Part shown: one piece after another, positions 1-7,337 of the stretch
Layout: every line of letters begins with the position of its first letter
How positions within the stretch are numbered: position 1 is the first letter of the stretch
Assembly (NCBI GenBank): GCA_014729735.1
Contig: WJJN01000230.1
Span: 1-26,343, forward strand
DNA from: Candidatus Zhuqueibacterota bacterium
Lineage (GTDB): Bacteria > Zhuqueibacterota > Zhuqueibacteria > Thermofontimicrobiales > Thiofontviventaceae
Length of the DNA stretch: 26,343 nt
Direction: 5' to 3'
Position numbers and translations under genes: made by a program
Notes under the pieces: generated by a model
Seen by the model: only the letters and a program-made list of their open reading frames with translations
What the model was told of the DNA's origin: nothing
Database searches by the model: none

Positions 1-1335
1 CATTACATTGAAATCGTTCCCCATCATGCCGGAAAGAATAATACTCAGCGATATGGTCCCCACGAAACCCACCCGGGTATCATAAAAGATCGTCAATAAC
101 ATAGAACCGATGGTTATCGGGACAAGATAAGGCGATTGCGTAAATTTCGATATAATATAAGATAATAGCGATACAAGCAGAATGATCACCGCGATGAGAA
201 TCACTTTTTTGGGACTCCTCAGCAACCGCCAGCGGTTGTATACCAGGAACATCAGAAGTATCGATATTCCAAGTGCTGCCATCATCAATTTGCCGAGGTA
301 GCGCACGACCGAATAAATGATATTTGATCCTTCTTCCCGTACTGCTTTTTCAATGGCTAACGAGTTGAGCTTGGCAAGATGTTCTTTGTTAATTTTCTCA
401 TAAGTATCGATAATCTTTTCGTTTTCAAGCACTGTTCCCCGTGCCCGCGGCACATTCGACTCTGCCTCCTGGCGTCGGAATTCTGTTTCTAATTTATCAT
501 AAATAATATTCGGCACCAGAAAATTCATAAAAATACGATAGCCTACATTCATACTGAGTTCAGCACCTTCAAAAGAAGATCTCAATTTTTCGATGACAAT
601 GCTTGTAACATCTTCCTGGTCATGAAAATAGCTTATTTCTTCGACAACTTCCTCGTTTCCGTTCAAAACTGAAATATTGCCTTTAGGAGCAGATATGTCA
701 CTTTTATTTCGATTCAGAATCCCGATTCCGCAAATATCACGCAATATCCTATCCAGAGAATCGTGCAGGGATTCCAATTTATACTCTTTAGAATTCTTTT
801 GTTTGAACTGTTCGCTTAGTTCCAAAAAATATTTCAGAATGTTTTCATCCGGATCTATTTTGTACTTCTTTAAAAATTCTATTAATTGATTTGTCATTGC
901 AGGCGTTTTAACATCCTGGGCAATAATTTCGCTGATCTCACTAAAAAAGCTATCCAACTGCTGCTGCTGATGGTCACAGATACTGTCCTGTCTTACAAAA
1001 ACCGGTGGAATTGCATCGCGTGCATCCTGGATATCTCTTTTGTATTCTTCTTCGGTTTTATTTATCGCAAATGTAAATGGAGCGATAATTTTATCTCCCA
1101 CGTAGACCTCACCTTCTGTGAGCCCACCAAATTGGTATGATTTGCCTCGCGGGAACATCAAAGAAATGACAAATACGACTGTAAAAGCTAAAATGATTTC
1201 AAATGTGTAGATCCTTAGCAAATCCTGCTTTGAGATCTTTTCTCTGTATTCGGGCGGGAATAATCGTTGAAAAAACTTTTGCAGCTTATTCACCATTTTC
1301 TCACGCTTCTTACTCTTGTTTTCGTTCGTTTTCAT
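1..1335 (-). CDS. pgpH: 7TM-HD phosphodiesterase, PgpH/YqfF family (5' part, runs off the left edge)
   Basis: I translated the minus strand directly. It is open for 445 codons from an ATG at 1335 to the window edge. The N-terminus is charged, followed by one membrane helix at about residues 46-66. A long extracytoplasmic region follows, starting with the family-typical stretch IAPFTFAINKTEEEY and AIPPVFV (the 7TMR-HDED domain). From about residue 365 a run of hydrophobic helices begins the 7TM bundle. The catalytic HD domain, which in this family hydrolyses cyclic di-AMP, would lie beyond the window. The gene follows phoH on the same strand, a widely conserved pairing. The start is uncertain: ATG at 1335 overlaps phoH by 26 bases and has AAGG upstream, while ATG at 1296 avoids overlap but has a weak site. 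The family call is good; the activity is inferred because the active site is not in view. Confidence 0.85.
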   Translation of the reverse strand, partial: MKTNENKSKKREKMVNKLQKFFQRLFPPEYREKISKQDLLRIYTFEIILAFTVVFVISLMFPRGKSYQFGGLTEGEVYVGDKIIAPFTFAINKTEEEYKRDIQDARDAIPPVFVRQDSICDHQQQQLDSFFSEISEIIAQDVKTPAMTNQLIEFLKKYKIDPDENILKYFLELSEQFKQKNSKEYKLESLHDSLDRILRDICGIGILNRNKSDISAPKGNISVLNGNEEVVEEISYFHDQEDVTSIVIEKLRSSFEGAELSMNVGYRIFMNFLVPNIIYDKLETEFRRQEAESNVPRARGTVLENEKIIDTYEKINKEHLAKLNSLAIEKAVREEGSNIIYSVVRYLGKLMMAALGISILLMFLVYNRWRLLRSPKKVILIAVIILLVSLLSYIISKFTQSPYLVPITIGSMLLTIFYDTRVGFVGTISLSIILSGMMGNDFNVM

Positions 1336-2299
1336 TATGCTTATCATACGCCTTAATAATCTCTCTCACTAATCGATGCCTGACAACATCTTTTTCATTC
1401 AAATAAATAAAATCGATGCCTTCGATTCCTTTCAAAATATGCTGGATTTGAATCAATCCCGATGTTCCCTTGTGGGGAAGATCGATTTGAGTAATATCTC
1501 CGGTAATAATCGCTTTCGAATTCACACCTAACCGCGTTAAGAACATTTTCATTTGACTGGGATTTGTATTCTGTGCTTCGTCCAAAATCACAAAGGCGTT
1601 GTTTAATGTCCTTCCCCGCATATACGCAAGCGGCACTACCTCAATAATTTCCGATTCCATGTAGCGCTTTAGCTTATTAGGGATAACCATATCGAACAAC
1701 GCGTCATAAATTGGCTTCAAATACGGATCGATTTTTTCCCGAAGGTCCCCGGGCAGAAAACCGAGACTTTCACCTGCTTCAACTGCCGGCCGCGCCAGGA
1801 CAATTTTATTCACTATTTTATTTCTTAAATGTGACAAAGCAATGGCAACCGCCAGGTAGGTCTTTCCGGTTCCAGCCGGTCCGATTGCAAATACAATATC
1901 ATTTTTTCGTGTAGATTCACAATAATCCCGCTGTCCTTGTGATTTCGGCGAAATAGCGCCATCTTTTGTATAAAGAACCACAGAATTTGATAGCGACGCC
2001 TGTCGAGCGTTTGCGTCAACTTCTCCTGATTTTATAACATCGACAACAGTGCGAACATCCGAAATCTCAAGAGTGGAATTGCTTTCAATCATCGAAATTA
2101 ATTCATTGAATACAAGCTGCAATTGGTCCACATCTTTTGGTTTACCGAGTAGTGTAATTTCGTTACCACGTGCAATAATTTTTGCATCAAAATTATTTTC
2201 GATGTATCGCAAATGGGAATCTCCGGAGCCGAATAATCTTAATTGGTCAATTCCGCCGACAGATAATTTCTTTTTCGTTAGTTGCTTTTCTTCCAACAT
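1310..2299 (-). CDS. phoH: PhoH-family ATPase
   Basis: A 329-residue PhoH/PhoL-type P-loop NTPase. Residues about 14-75 form the N-terminal KH-like part, with LFGSGDSHLRYIE and ARGNEITLLG as in the family. The Walker A motif GPAGTGKT lies at residues 140-147, and Walker B is VILDEAQN followed by TNPSQMKMFLTRLG and the sensor ITGDITQIDLP. All motifs look intact. I chose the ATG at 2299 because AAGG lies 5-8 bases upstream; an in-frame TTG at 2356 would add 19 residues that do not resemble the family. The next gene is the 7TM-HD protein, as in many bacteria where ybeY often follows. A TATTAT hexamer at 2383-2388 on this strand could be a -10 box, but its -35 is poor. PhoH is linked to RNA metabolism and ribosome maturation in other bacteria; the precise role here is not visible. 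Confidence 0.95.
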   Translation of the reverse strand: MLEEKQLTKKKLSVGGIDQLRLFGSGDSHLRYIENNFDAKIIARGNEITLLGKPKDVDQLQLVFNELISMIESNSTLEISDVRTVVDVIKSGEVDANARQASLSNSVVLYTKDGAISPKSQGQRDYCESTRKNDIVFAIGPAGTGKTYLAVAIALSHLRNKIVNKIVLARPAVEAGESLGFLPGDLREKIDPYLKPIYDALFDMVIPNKLKRYMESEIIEVVPLAYMRGRTLNNAFVILDEAQNTNPSQMKMFLTRLGVNSKAIITGDITQIDLPHKGTSGLIQIQHILKGIEGIDFIYLNEKDVVRHRLVREIIKAYDKHNENERKQE

Positions 2300-2410
2300 T
2301 CGCCTTAAAATACTCAATTCTAAATAGAAAAAAGCTCTCAGTTGCTGGATAACCAATAACTAAGAGCTTTAGTCAAGAACCTATAATACCATCTTATTAA
2401 CCTTTAAATT

Positions 2411-2434
2411 AAACCGCACGGAATCGTACGGTTT
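2411..2434 (-). terminator. Rho-independent-type hairpin after the LysM gene
   Basis: A 10-base-pair stem (2411-2420 with 2425-2434, loop 2421-2424) lies 10 bases past the stop of the double-LysM gene. One pair is G-U in minus-strand RNA but would be a C-A mismatch on the plus strand, which argues that it works for leftward transcription. The tail is TTTAATTTAAA, only moderately U-rich. Confidence 0.7.
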
Positions 2435-2443
2435 AAAAAATTG

Positions 2444-3280
2444 TTATTCCGGTATTGTCAAAACCTGATATGGGTAAATCATGTTTTTATCAGAAATAAA
2501 TTCTTGGTTAGCTTCAAATATTTTTGTCCATTTTGTCGGATCATTGTAAATTTCCGGATTTGAAGCTATTTTTCCGAGCCAATCACCTTTTACGACCAGA
2601 TATTCATTTGGCCCGACTTCTCGCTGGATTTTGAAAATTTGATCCGCATAAATCACATCCGGATCTTTAATTTGATCCTTATTGTAGGTGTAAATTCTCA
2701 TCCACTGGTACGGATCATCGTAAATATCATCTTTGCCAGCGATTTTCCATAAATAGTCACCCCGGACCACAGTATATTCATCATAAATAGCTTTGGGCAT
2801 ACTGTTGCGAAGTGCCATAATTTTGCCTTCGATCTCAGCGATTTTGTTTTGCATCTCGCTTAAAAGGGCAATGTTGCTTTCTTTCATGTTATTTAAGTTT
2901 TCTTCGAGCTGATCGATTTCCTGACGACGTTTAAATAACTCTTCAGGTGGTAAGGAGGCTAACCCGTCAACCTCGGATTCCAGTCCATCAAGATTATTGC
3001 GGTAATCATTGACATCCTCTTCAGTGACGCCTAATAACGCGTAGATTTCCTGCCACTCGTTTTTAATTTCGTCTTCTACTTGAGCAATTTCGTTTTTGAT
3101 TTCCTCGATTTCTTGCTCTGTGGTTTCGATAGCTGCTTTTGCATCTGCCTCTCGCTGCTGCCATTCGGCTAACTGGGCATTGTACTCTTCCATTGTCATT
3201 TCTTCCTGAGCAAATGAAAGACTAACAGCAAGCATCATGACAAGAGCGACAAAGGCGGAAACGGCTAAAATCTTTTTCAT
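2444..3280 (-). CDS. Secreted coiled-coil protein with two C-terminal LysM domains
   Basis: A 278-residue exported protein. Residues 1-24 are a signal peptide with probable cleavage after SFA. Residues about 28-160 are heptad-rich, highly charged and predicted to form long coiled coils, broken by a proline near 112. Two LysM domains follow at about 169-218 (YTVVRGDYLWKIAG) and 227-277 (YLVVKGDWLGKIAS), each ending in a YxxQxxxI-like segment. LysM domains bind N-acetylglucosamine in peptidoglycan, so this is probably a periplasmic wall-binding spacer. I chose the ATG at 3280 because GGAGGA sits 7 bases upstream; the longer TTG start at 3295 would put that site inside the gene. It is 39 bases downstream of the small lipoprotein gene and is probably co-transcribed with it. 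The exact role is unknown. Confidence 0.9.
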   Translation of the reverse strand: MKKILAVSAFVALVMMLAVSLSFAQEEMTMEEYNAQLAEWQQREADAKAAIETTEQEIEEIKNEIAQVEDEIKNEWQEIYALLGVTEEDVNDYRNNLDGLESEVDGLASLPPEELFKRRQEIDQLEENLNNMKESNIALLSEMQNKIAEIEGKIMALRNSMPKAIYDEYTVVRGDYLWKIAGKDDIYDDPYQWMRIYTYNKDQIKDPDVIYADQIFKIQREVGPNEYLVVKGDWLGKIASNPEIYNDPTKWTKIFEANQEFISDKNMIYPYQVLTIPE

Positions 3281-3319
3281 CTTATTTTCCTCCAATATGA
3301 TTGGTCCTTTAATTAAAAG

Positions 3320-3595
3320 CTATTCCTGCTCGCCCAGTTGACGTTTAATAGCTTCTTTTTCGCTCTTTACTTCTTCCAGTTTCTCTTTCTTTTCAGCCAA
3401 TTCATTTTGTAAATCAGCTTTTTCTTGCTGTTTTTTTGCCAGTTCATCCTCTGCTGCAAGAGCTGCCTTCTTTGTCTCTTCCAAAGTATTCAGTTGCTCT
3501 TCATTCGGATGTTTGGTACAACCGGTTAAAAAGAAAGTTCCAAGCAGGCAAACTAATGCTGTTAAAGCGACGATTGATCTCAGCATTTTCTTCAT
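3320..3595 (-). CDS. Small coiled-coil lipoprotein
   Basis: A 91-residue protein with a lipoprotein signal peptide ending in the lipobox LTGC (Cys26), so it should be diacylated and membrane-anchored. The mature part, residues 27-91, is almost entirely Glu/Lys/Ala/Leu heptads, a single alpha-helical coiled coil reminiscent in build of Lpp/Pal-type spacers but not of recognisable family. AGGAGGT lies about 12 bases before the ATG. It is the first gene of a two-gene unit with the double-LysM protein. Both partners carry coiled coils, so an interaction between membrane anchor and wall binder is a reasonable inference, not shown by the sequence. Confidence 0.85.
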   Translation of the reverse strand: MKKMLRSIVALTALVCLLGTFFLTGCTKHPNEEQLNTLEETKKAALAAEDELAKKQQEKADLQNELAEKKEKLEEVKSEKEAIKRQLGEQE

Positions 3596-3718
3596 ATACT
3601 CTTTACACCTCCTTCCATTAGTTAAAATTTAGTAAGCTCTCAATAGTCTTACAATCCTGTCTCCCTCCAAATTGTTCATTCATGCATAAAATTGAGAGTT
3701 ACTATATTGTATAAATAA
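3596..3718 (-). promoter_or_regulatory. Foldable 5' leader of the lipoprotein-LysM unit
   Basis: The predicted transcript start lies near 3718-3720, giving a leader of about 120 bases. Within it 3691-3702 and 3632-3644 are complementary over 12 base pairs with one bulged base (3636). They enclose a loop of about 46 bases that holds a second Shine-Dalgarno-like GGAGGGAGA and a short inner ACAAT/ATTGT pairing. The true ribosome-binding site lies outside the stem. It matches no riboswitch class I can name; a stabilising or regulatory role is inference. Confidence 0.4.
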
Positions 3719-3726
3719 TTTGTATT

Positions 3727-3755
3727 ATAATAACAAAAAAAAAAACAATTGTCAA
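3727..3755 (-). promoter_or_regulatory. Sigma-70-type promoter for the lipoprotein-LysM unit
   Basis: A perfect -35 TTGACA (3755-3750) is separated by 17 bases, including a long T tract, from TATTAT (3732-3727). It sits in the gap after the upstream operon's terminator and reads toward the lipoprotein gene. Confidence 0.75.
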
Positions 3756-3893
3756 GAAAAAAATGTTCCAGCCTCGACTTTTTTGACTTATAGCATTTAT
3801 TGACAAATCTTTAAATAACATTTCAAGGGATCAATTCTAACATAATGAATGTTCAGTGGATTGTCGCTCTTTATTAAATTATTGACATATATA

Positions 3894-3920
3894 ATACAAA
3901 AACCGTCTTCAACAGACGGT
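3894..3920 (-). terminator. Rho-independent terminator of the ExbB/ExbD/TPR operon
   Basis: In minus-strand RNA, ACCGTCT and AGACGGT (7 perfect pairs, 5-base loop) are followed directly by TTTTTG. It lies about 25 bases past the stop of the AgmX-like gene and closes the seven-gene operon. Confidence 0.85.
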
Positions 3921-3944
3921 CCTCGTTCCCAAAAACTTATGTTA

Positions 3945-5111
3945 TTAATATCCGAATGTATAAACCTGCCGAAAAACGGCATCTCCTTTTGAAGGATCAA
4001 CAGAGCCAAAATCATCCCATCGTCTGATACGGCTGATAATACACCTCTCAACCCGAGCATTATTCAATGTGGATGAAACTATACTGACTGCCTTCACTCT
4101 GCCTGAAGGAGAAATTGTAAACCGAACTACAACCTTTCCTTTTAAATTCGGATTTCGCTTTAGCTCTCTCTGGTAGCAATATTGAATAGCTGAATTATGC
4201 TTATTAACCACTGCTGAAACATCATCAGCATTACGGCTTTCGGACTTTATTCCGTTCGCACCTTCAATCTCCGAGACTTGAGCCACAACTAATGAGCCTT
4301 TACGCCTTACATTTGTTGATTTAGCCGTGCTCCGTTCCGAAATCAAGGCATCGATGCTGCCACCGCCCGAGGTTGTCCGAGAGCCTTTTACTCCGCGGGA
4401 GCCGCCTCTAACACCGCTGCCACTACCACTGCCATTTCCATAGCCACTTCCGGCATTCGCAACTTTAATTCCATCTAATTGACTCAGCACCTCGTCAAGA
4501 TTGCCTCCTCCGGCATCAACATCCCCTAATACATCCGCAACTCCCGAGCCCGAGGCGGTGCTTCCGCTCGAAGACAAAATTCCTAAAATTCCTTTTGAAC
4601 TTACTTCCCTTGAAATTTGATTCCGCGTTTTTCTGCGTGCTTCAAGGCTGGCGGCTCTGCTTCCTCTTCTCGACTCGTTTGCATTTCCGCGCTCGCCGGC
4701 TTTCGTTTTACTGCCACTTCCTTCATCTTCACTGTCGCTGCCTTCTTTTTCCGCTACTCTTTCGGTTTCCTGCTTTGCACCAGTTCCGAGTATGCCCGAA
4801 TTGATGTCCGTATCCGCAACTTCCACAACCTCCTCTTTTAAAACAAGACTTGCGTACTGCTCCTGAATTCGCTTTATATCTTTCGTGCTTATATGTCCTT
4901 TTGGGGGATTCAGAGCAAAATACAATGCAGTTATAAAATGAAAAATAAATGACATAAACAAAATGAGGGCAAAGCGTCGATCAACTGCTTCGATCCATTT
5001 CTTTCGAAATTCTTTAGGCAATTTAGCAAGCCCGAAATCAAATTTCTTTGTATCATCATACCGATACTTGTGCTGCCCTCGAAACGCCAGGTCGAATCTT
5101 TTATCATCCAC
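3945..5111 (-). CDS. AgmX/PglI C-terminal-domain protein (TonB-like energy transducer)
   Basis: A 388-residue inner-membrane protein built like TonB/TolA. It has about 46 cytoplasmic residues, one membrane helix at about 47-66, a long Ser/Gly/Arg-rich periplasmic linker at about 105-290 with a strong Gly-Ser stretch at 220-250, and a C-terminal AgmX/PglI-type domain at about 297-388. That domain has the family features AIQYCYQRELKRNPNLKG, a GRV turn, and a second cysteine in ERCIISRIRRW, so C312 and C357 may form a disulfide. The start is GTG at 5111 with AGAGG 5 bases upstream; no in-frame ATG is nearby. It is the last gene of the operon, 45 bases after an exbD-like gene, so it is the likely partner that carries motor force to the outer envelope. 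AgmX/GltJ-type proteins act in myxobacterial gliding; that role is not implied here. Confidence 0.88.
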   Translation of the reverse strand: MDDKRFDLAFRGQHKYRYDDTKKFDFGLAKLPKEFRKKWIEAVDRRFALILFMSFIFHFITALYFALNPPKGHISTKDIKRIQEQYASLVLKEEVVEVADTDINSGILGTGAKQETERVAEKEGSDSEDEGSGSKTKAGERGNANESRRGSRAASLEARRKTRNQISREVSSKGILGILSSSGSTASGSGVADVLGDVDAGGGNLDEVLSQLDGIKVANAGSGYGNGSGSGSGVRGGSRGVKGSRTTSGGGSIDALISERSTAKSTNVRRKGSLVVAQVSEIEGANGIKSESRNADDVSAVVNKHNSAIQYCYQRELKRNPNLKGKVVVRFTISPSGRVKAVSIVSSTLNNARVERCIISRIRRWDDFGSVDPSKGDAVFRQVYTFGY

Positions 5112-5156
5112 GTGAACCTCTATACTTTTCTACTTCATCTCGAATCTATCAATACA

Positions 5157-5651
5157 TTATTCCCCTTTTCGATAAACCACCAATCTCATATTCGGATAAT
5201 CTGTCTTCCCACATGTCGCCATTATTTTTACCAATAATCTATATGGAATTGATTTATCACCTTGTATCGTTACCTTCCCGGAAAATTTTGTACCGTACAA
5301 TTCCTCCATTCTCTTTGCTTCCCGAGCATACAAATGAAGTTTTTCTTGCAAGGGTTTTATTAAAAATTCCTTTTGTTGAGCCACATCTTCCACCTGAATG
5401 ATCGGCTCGTGATTTACCATGATCCATTCTTTTGAAACAACCAAATCCAGCGCCACTTCCGGTGCTTTTTCTACGGTTGATTTCGGCAATGTAATATCCT
5501 CGGAAGGCTGTATCAGCATCCCTTCTGTTGAATATGTTTTGAGTAAAAATACGAGAATAATTGTAAACATATCCATCATGGATGTCAAATTCAGTTTCAC
5601 CTTACCAGGATTTGTATCGTGTTTTTTTATTCTCGAAGGAATATAAGCCAT
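5157..5651 (-). CDS. ExbD/TolR-family protein (with the proton-carrier Asp)
   Basis: A 164-residue ExbD/TolR-type subunit: a short basic cytoplasmic N-terminus, one membrane helix at about residues 20-41 within LTSMMDMFTIILVFLL, then a periplasmic domain. Asp27 matches the conserved membrane Asp that cycles protons in ExbD/TolR. The periplasmic part contains KVTIQGDKSIPYRLLVKIM, the usual segment before the last strand. It lies between another exbD-like gene (33 bases upstream) and the AgmX-like gene. Its ribosome-binding site is weak, so translation may be coupled. It is likely the proton-conducting member of a two-ExbD motor with the ExbB protein. Confidence 0.92.
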   Translation of the reverse strand: MAYIPSRIKKHDTNPGKVKLNLTSMMDMFTIILVFLLKTYSTEGMLIQPSEDITLPKSTVEKAPEVALDLVVSKEWIMVNHEPIIQVEDVAQQKEFLIKPLQEKLHLYAREAKRMEELYGTKFSGKVTIQGDKSIPYRLLVKIMATCGKTDYPNMRLVVYRKGE

Positions 5652-5684
5652 ACCATTAATCCACTCTTATTAGAATTTCCCAAT

Positions 5685-6218
5685 TTAAATAACTCCTGCT
5701 GCCAAAGATACATCCGGGAATAATTCAAACATTTTGTCGTCTATTTTTACATTCCTGGCTGCATCCATGGAGCTAACCAACACCTGGTAGTTTATGTCCG
5801 GTTCCGCTTGAATAACGATTTTATCGACATCCGAAAATTTGCCGATCGCTTTTTTCTTGATTTCAAATAATTTTGTTGACAGCTCTTCAAAATTGTATTC
5901 TCCGCTAATGGATTTCGGAATCGAAGGACTCTTTTCACTACTTCCCTTTAAGATAGCAAGAGAGCTTGAAATAAAAAATCCTTCATCCGTAATCGTTATT
6001 GCAAGATCAAGCTTTTTTTCCGTTTCTTTAGGAGCTTCTGCAGCATCAACTCCGCCAACAGCAGGCGGCAAATTCAAATCAATAATTCCGATTTTGATGA
6101 ATTGCGCCGACGTTAACAACAATGGAATCAGCACAACCATCAAATTCATTACCGGGGTTAAATTGACCTCGATTTCTTCCGATTCGGTGCTTCTTCTATA
6201 TGATGGTCTGTATGCCAT
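5685..6218 (-). CDS. ExbD-like protein lacking the membrane Asp
   Basis: A 177-residue ExbD/TolR-like subunit. The membrane helix at about residues 20-42 reads NLTPVMNLMVVLIPLLL, so the position that holds the proton-binding Asp in ExbD/TolR is Asn25 here. The rest is family-like: LNLPP after the helix and VIQAEPDINYQVLVSSMDAAR in the periplasmic domain. The gene starts 2 bases after the exbB stop, with AGGGAA about 10 bases upstream overlapping that end, so tight co-translation is likely. Together with the Asp-containing paralogue next door it suggests a heteromeric motor in which this subunit is structural or regulatory. Confidence 0.9.
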   Translation of the reverse strand: MAYRPSYRRSTESEEIEVNLTPVMNLMVVLIPLLLTSAQFIKIGIIDLNLPPAVGGVDAAEAPKETEKKLDLAITITDEGFFISSSLAILKGSSEKSPSIPKSISGEYNFEELSTKLFEIKKKAIGKFSDVDKIVIQAEPDINYQVLVSSMDAARNVKIDDKMFELFPDVSLAAGVI

Positions 6219-6220
6219 GA

Positions 6221-6871
6221 TTATTGATTCCCTGTAATTAAGTTGATCAATTTTACAGTATGTTCGTCGATCTCGTCTATAATTTTAACGGTTTTGTTAT
6301 GAAGGAACGTATAAATCAATATTGCCGGTACTGCGATAATCAGACCTGTCAGAGTTGTATTCATCGCTACAGCGATTCCCGCCGCCAGCATTCTCGATTT
6401 CTCGGTCGCATCGATTCCCGGTGCCGACACAGACCGGAAAGCGGCGATCAAACCATAGATTGTTCCCATCAAACCGATTAAGGTCGCAACGTTCGCAATC
6501 ATCGCCAGAAAACTGGTTCTTTCCTGAAGCTTCGGGATCACCTCCAATGTCCCTTCGTCAACAGAATTCTGAATAGAGCGAAAATCGATGGTTTCATTTT
6601 CTGAAACTCTTTTCAAGCCGGAAAGCACAACTTGCGGTAGTGCTTTATCACGTGCCGAATTACACAAGGCAATAGCCTTTTTATAATCACCGCCCTTTAC
6701 CAGTTTTCTAATCTCAGCCATGAACCTGGGAGCATTAATATTCGAGCGGACAAGAATGTAGTAAGCTCGTTCTATCGCAACCGCTACCATAAACACCGCC
6801 ACAAATAATAATGTCCACATGAAAAACCATCCCGTCGATGTGGTGCTGAAATTTTTCAAAATATCTGCCAT
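6221..6871 (-). CDS. MotA/TolQ/ExbB proton-channel family protein
   Basis: A 216-residue ExbB/TolQ-type protein with three membrane helices at about residues 15-37, 121-145 and 163-190, and a cytoplasmic loop between the first two. The family core is visible in IANVATLIGLMGTIYGLIAAF and GIAVAMNTTLTGLIIAVPAI; the threonines of the last helix line the proton path in ExbB. A strong GGAGGT lies 7 bases before the ATG. The order exbB-exbD-exbD-AgmX in one transcript identifies it as the stator ring of a proton-driven complex. It could equally be called TolQ-like; there is no tolB or pal in the window, so I avoid a gene symbol. Confidence 0.94.
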   Translation of the reverse strand: MADILKNFSTTSTGWFFMWTLLFVAVFMVAVAIERAYYILVRSNINAPRFMAEIRKLVKGGDYKKAIALCNSARDKALPQVVLSGLKRVSENETIDFRSIQNSVDEGTLEVIPKLQERTSFLAMIANVATLIGLMGTIYGLIAAFRSVSAPGIDATEKSRMLAAGIAVAMNTTLTGLIIAVPAILIYTFLHNKTVKIIDEIDEHTVKLINLITGNQ

Positions 6872-6895
6872 CTGTGTTACCTCCGTGAAATTTAA

Positions 6896-7288
6896 TTAAT
6901 TATCTTTTTCCTGATCTTGTTTCTTAATCGTTGTTTTTAGTTCGTTCACATTTACTTCCGTTTTTACCCGCTCTTTCAATAGCACAGGCTTATCAGGTCC
7001 TTTTTTGAGTTCTTTTTCAAAAGATCGGTCGATGAATTCCATTTCGCCAAGTTCCGGCTCTATACGCTTTGGTAAAATAGAAACTCTCGGTTTTTCGATC
7101 TCAGCCTCGATTGTGATCTCCATTAACTCAATTTCCTGAACATCTTTTTTAGCTGGCTTTTTAATGGCGCCGGACGTATCCGTCTTCACTTTTGTGCTGT
7201 CCTGTGCCCTCAGATTCGCACTCATTAGCACAATACTTCCCAGAAAGAGAACACATCCGATAAGAAGAATTTTTTTAAATATTGTCAT
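6896..7288 (-). CDS. Small exported protein of the motor operon, function unknown
   Basis: A 130-residue protein with a signal peptide (residues 1-28, probable cleavage after LRA) and no further membrane helix, so probably periplasmic. The mature part is very charged. Its centre, about residues 50-95, has the distinctive string ELMEITIEAEIEKPRVSILP followed by KRIEPELGEMEFIDRSFEKE, which looks like a constrained binding segment rather than disordered filler; flanks are Lys/Thr/Asp-rich. A G-rich ribosome-binding site (GGATGGGGG) precedes the ATG. It lies 24 bases before exbB and after the giant TPR gene, so it may be an adaptor between the TPR proteins and the motor. I do not recognise a named family. 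Confidence 0.75.
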   Translation of the reverse strand: MTIFKKILLIGCVLFLGSIVLMSANLRAQDSTKVKTDTSGAIKKPAKKDVQEIELMEITIEAEIEKPRVSILPKRIEPELGEMEFIDRSFEKELKKGPDKPVLLKERVKTEVNVNELKTTIKKQDQEKDN

Positions 7289-7337
7289 GAAACCCCCATC
7301 CTTCCTGTTAGGAAAATTTTCTTCAATTTGTAATTTC

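Noticed and set aside
3797..4060. 87-residue open frame on the minus strand
   Set aside because: It overlaps the 3' end of the AgmX-like gene in another frame and passes through that operon's terminator hairpin; no family resemblance.
5104..5117. CACGTG core resembling a parS half-site
   Set aside because: Only the six-base core and part of one flank match parS; it coincides with the GTG start of the AgmX-like gene and is far from parAB. Other CACGTG sites (near 2167 and 6648) match even less.
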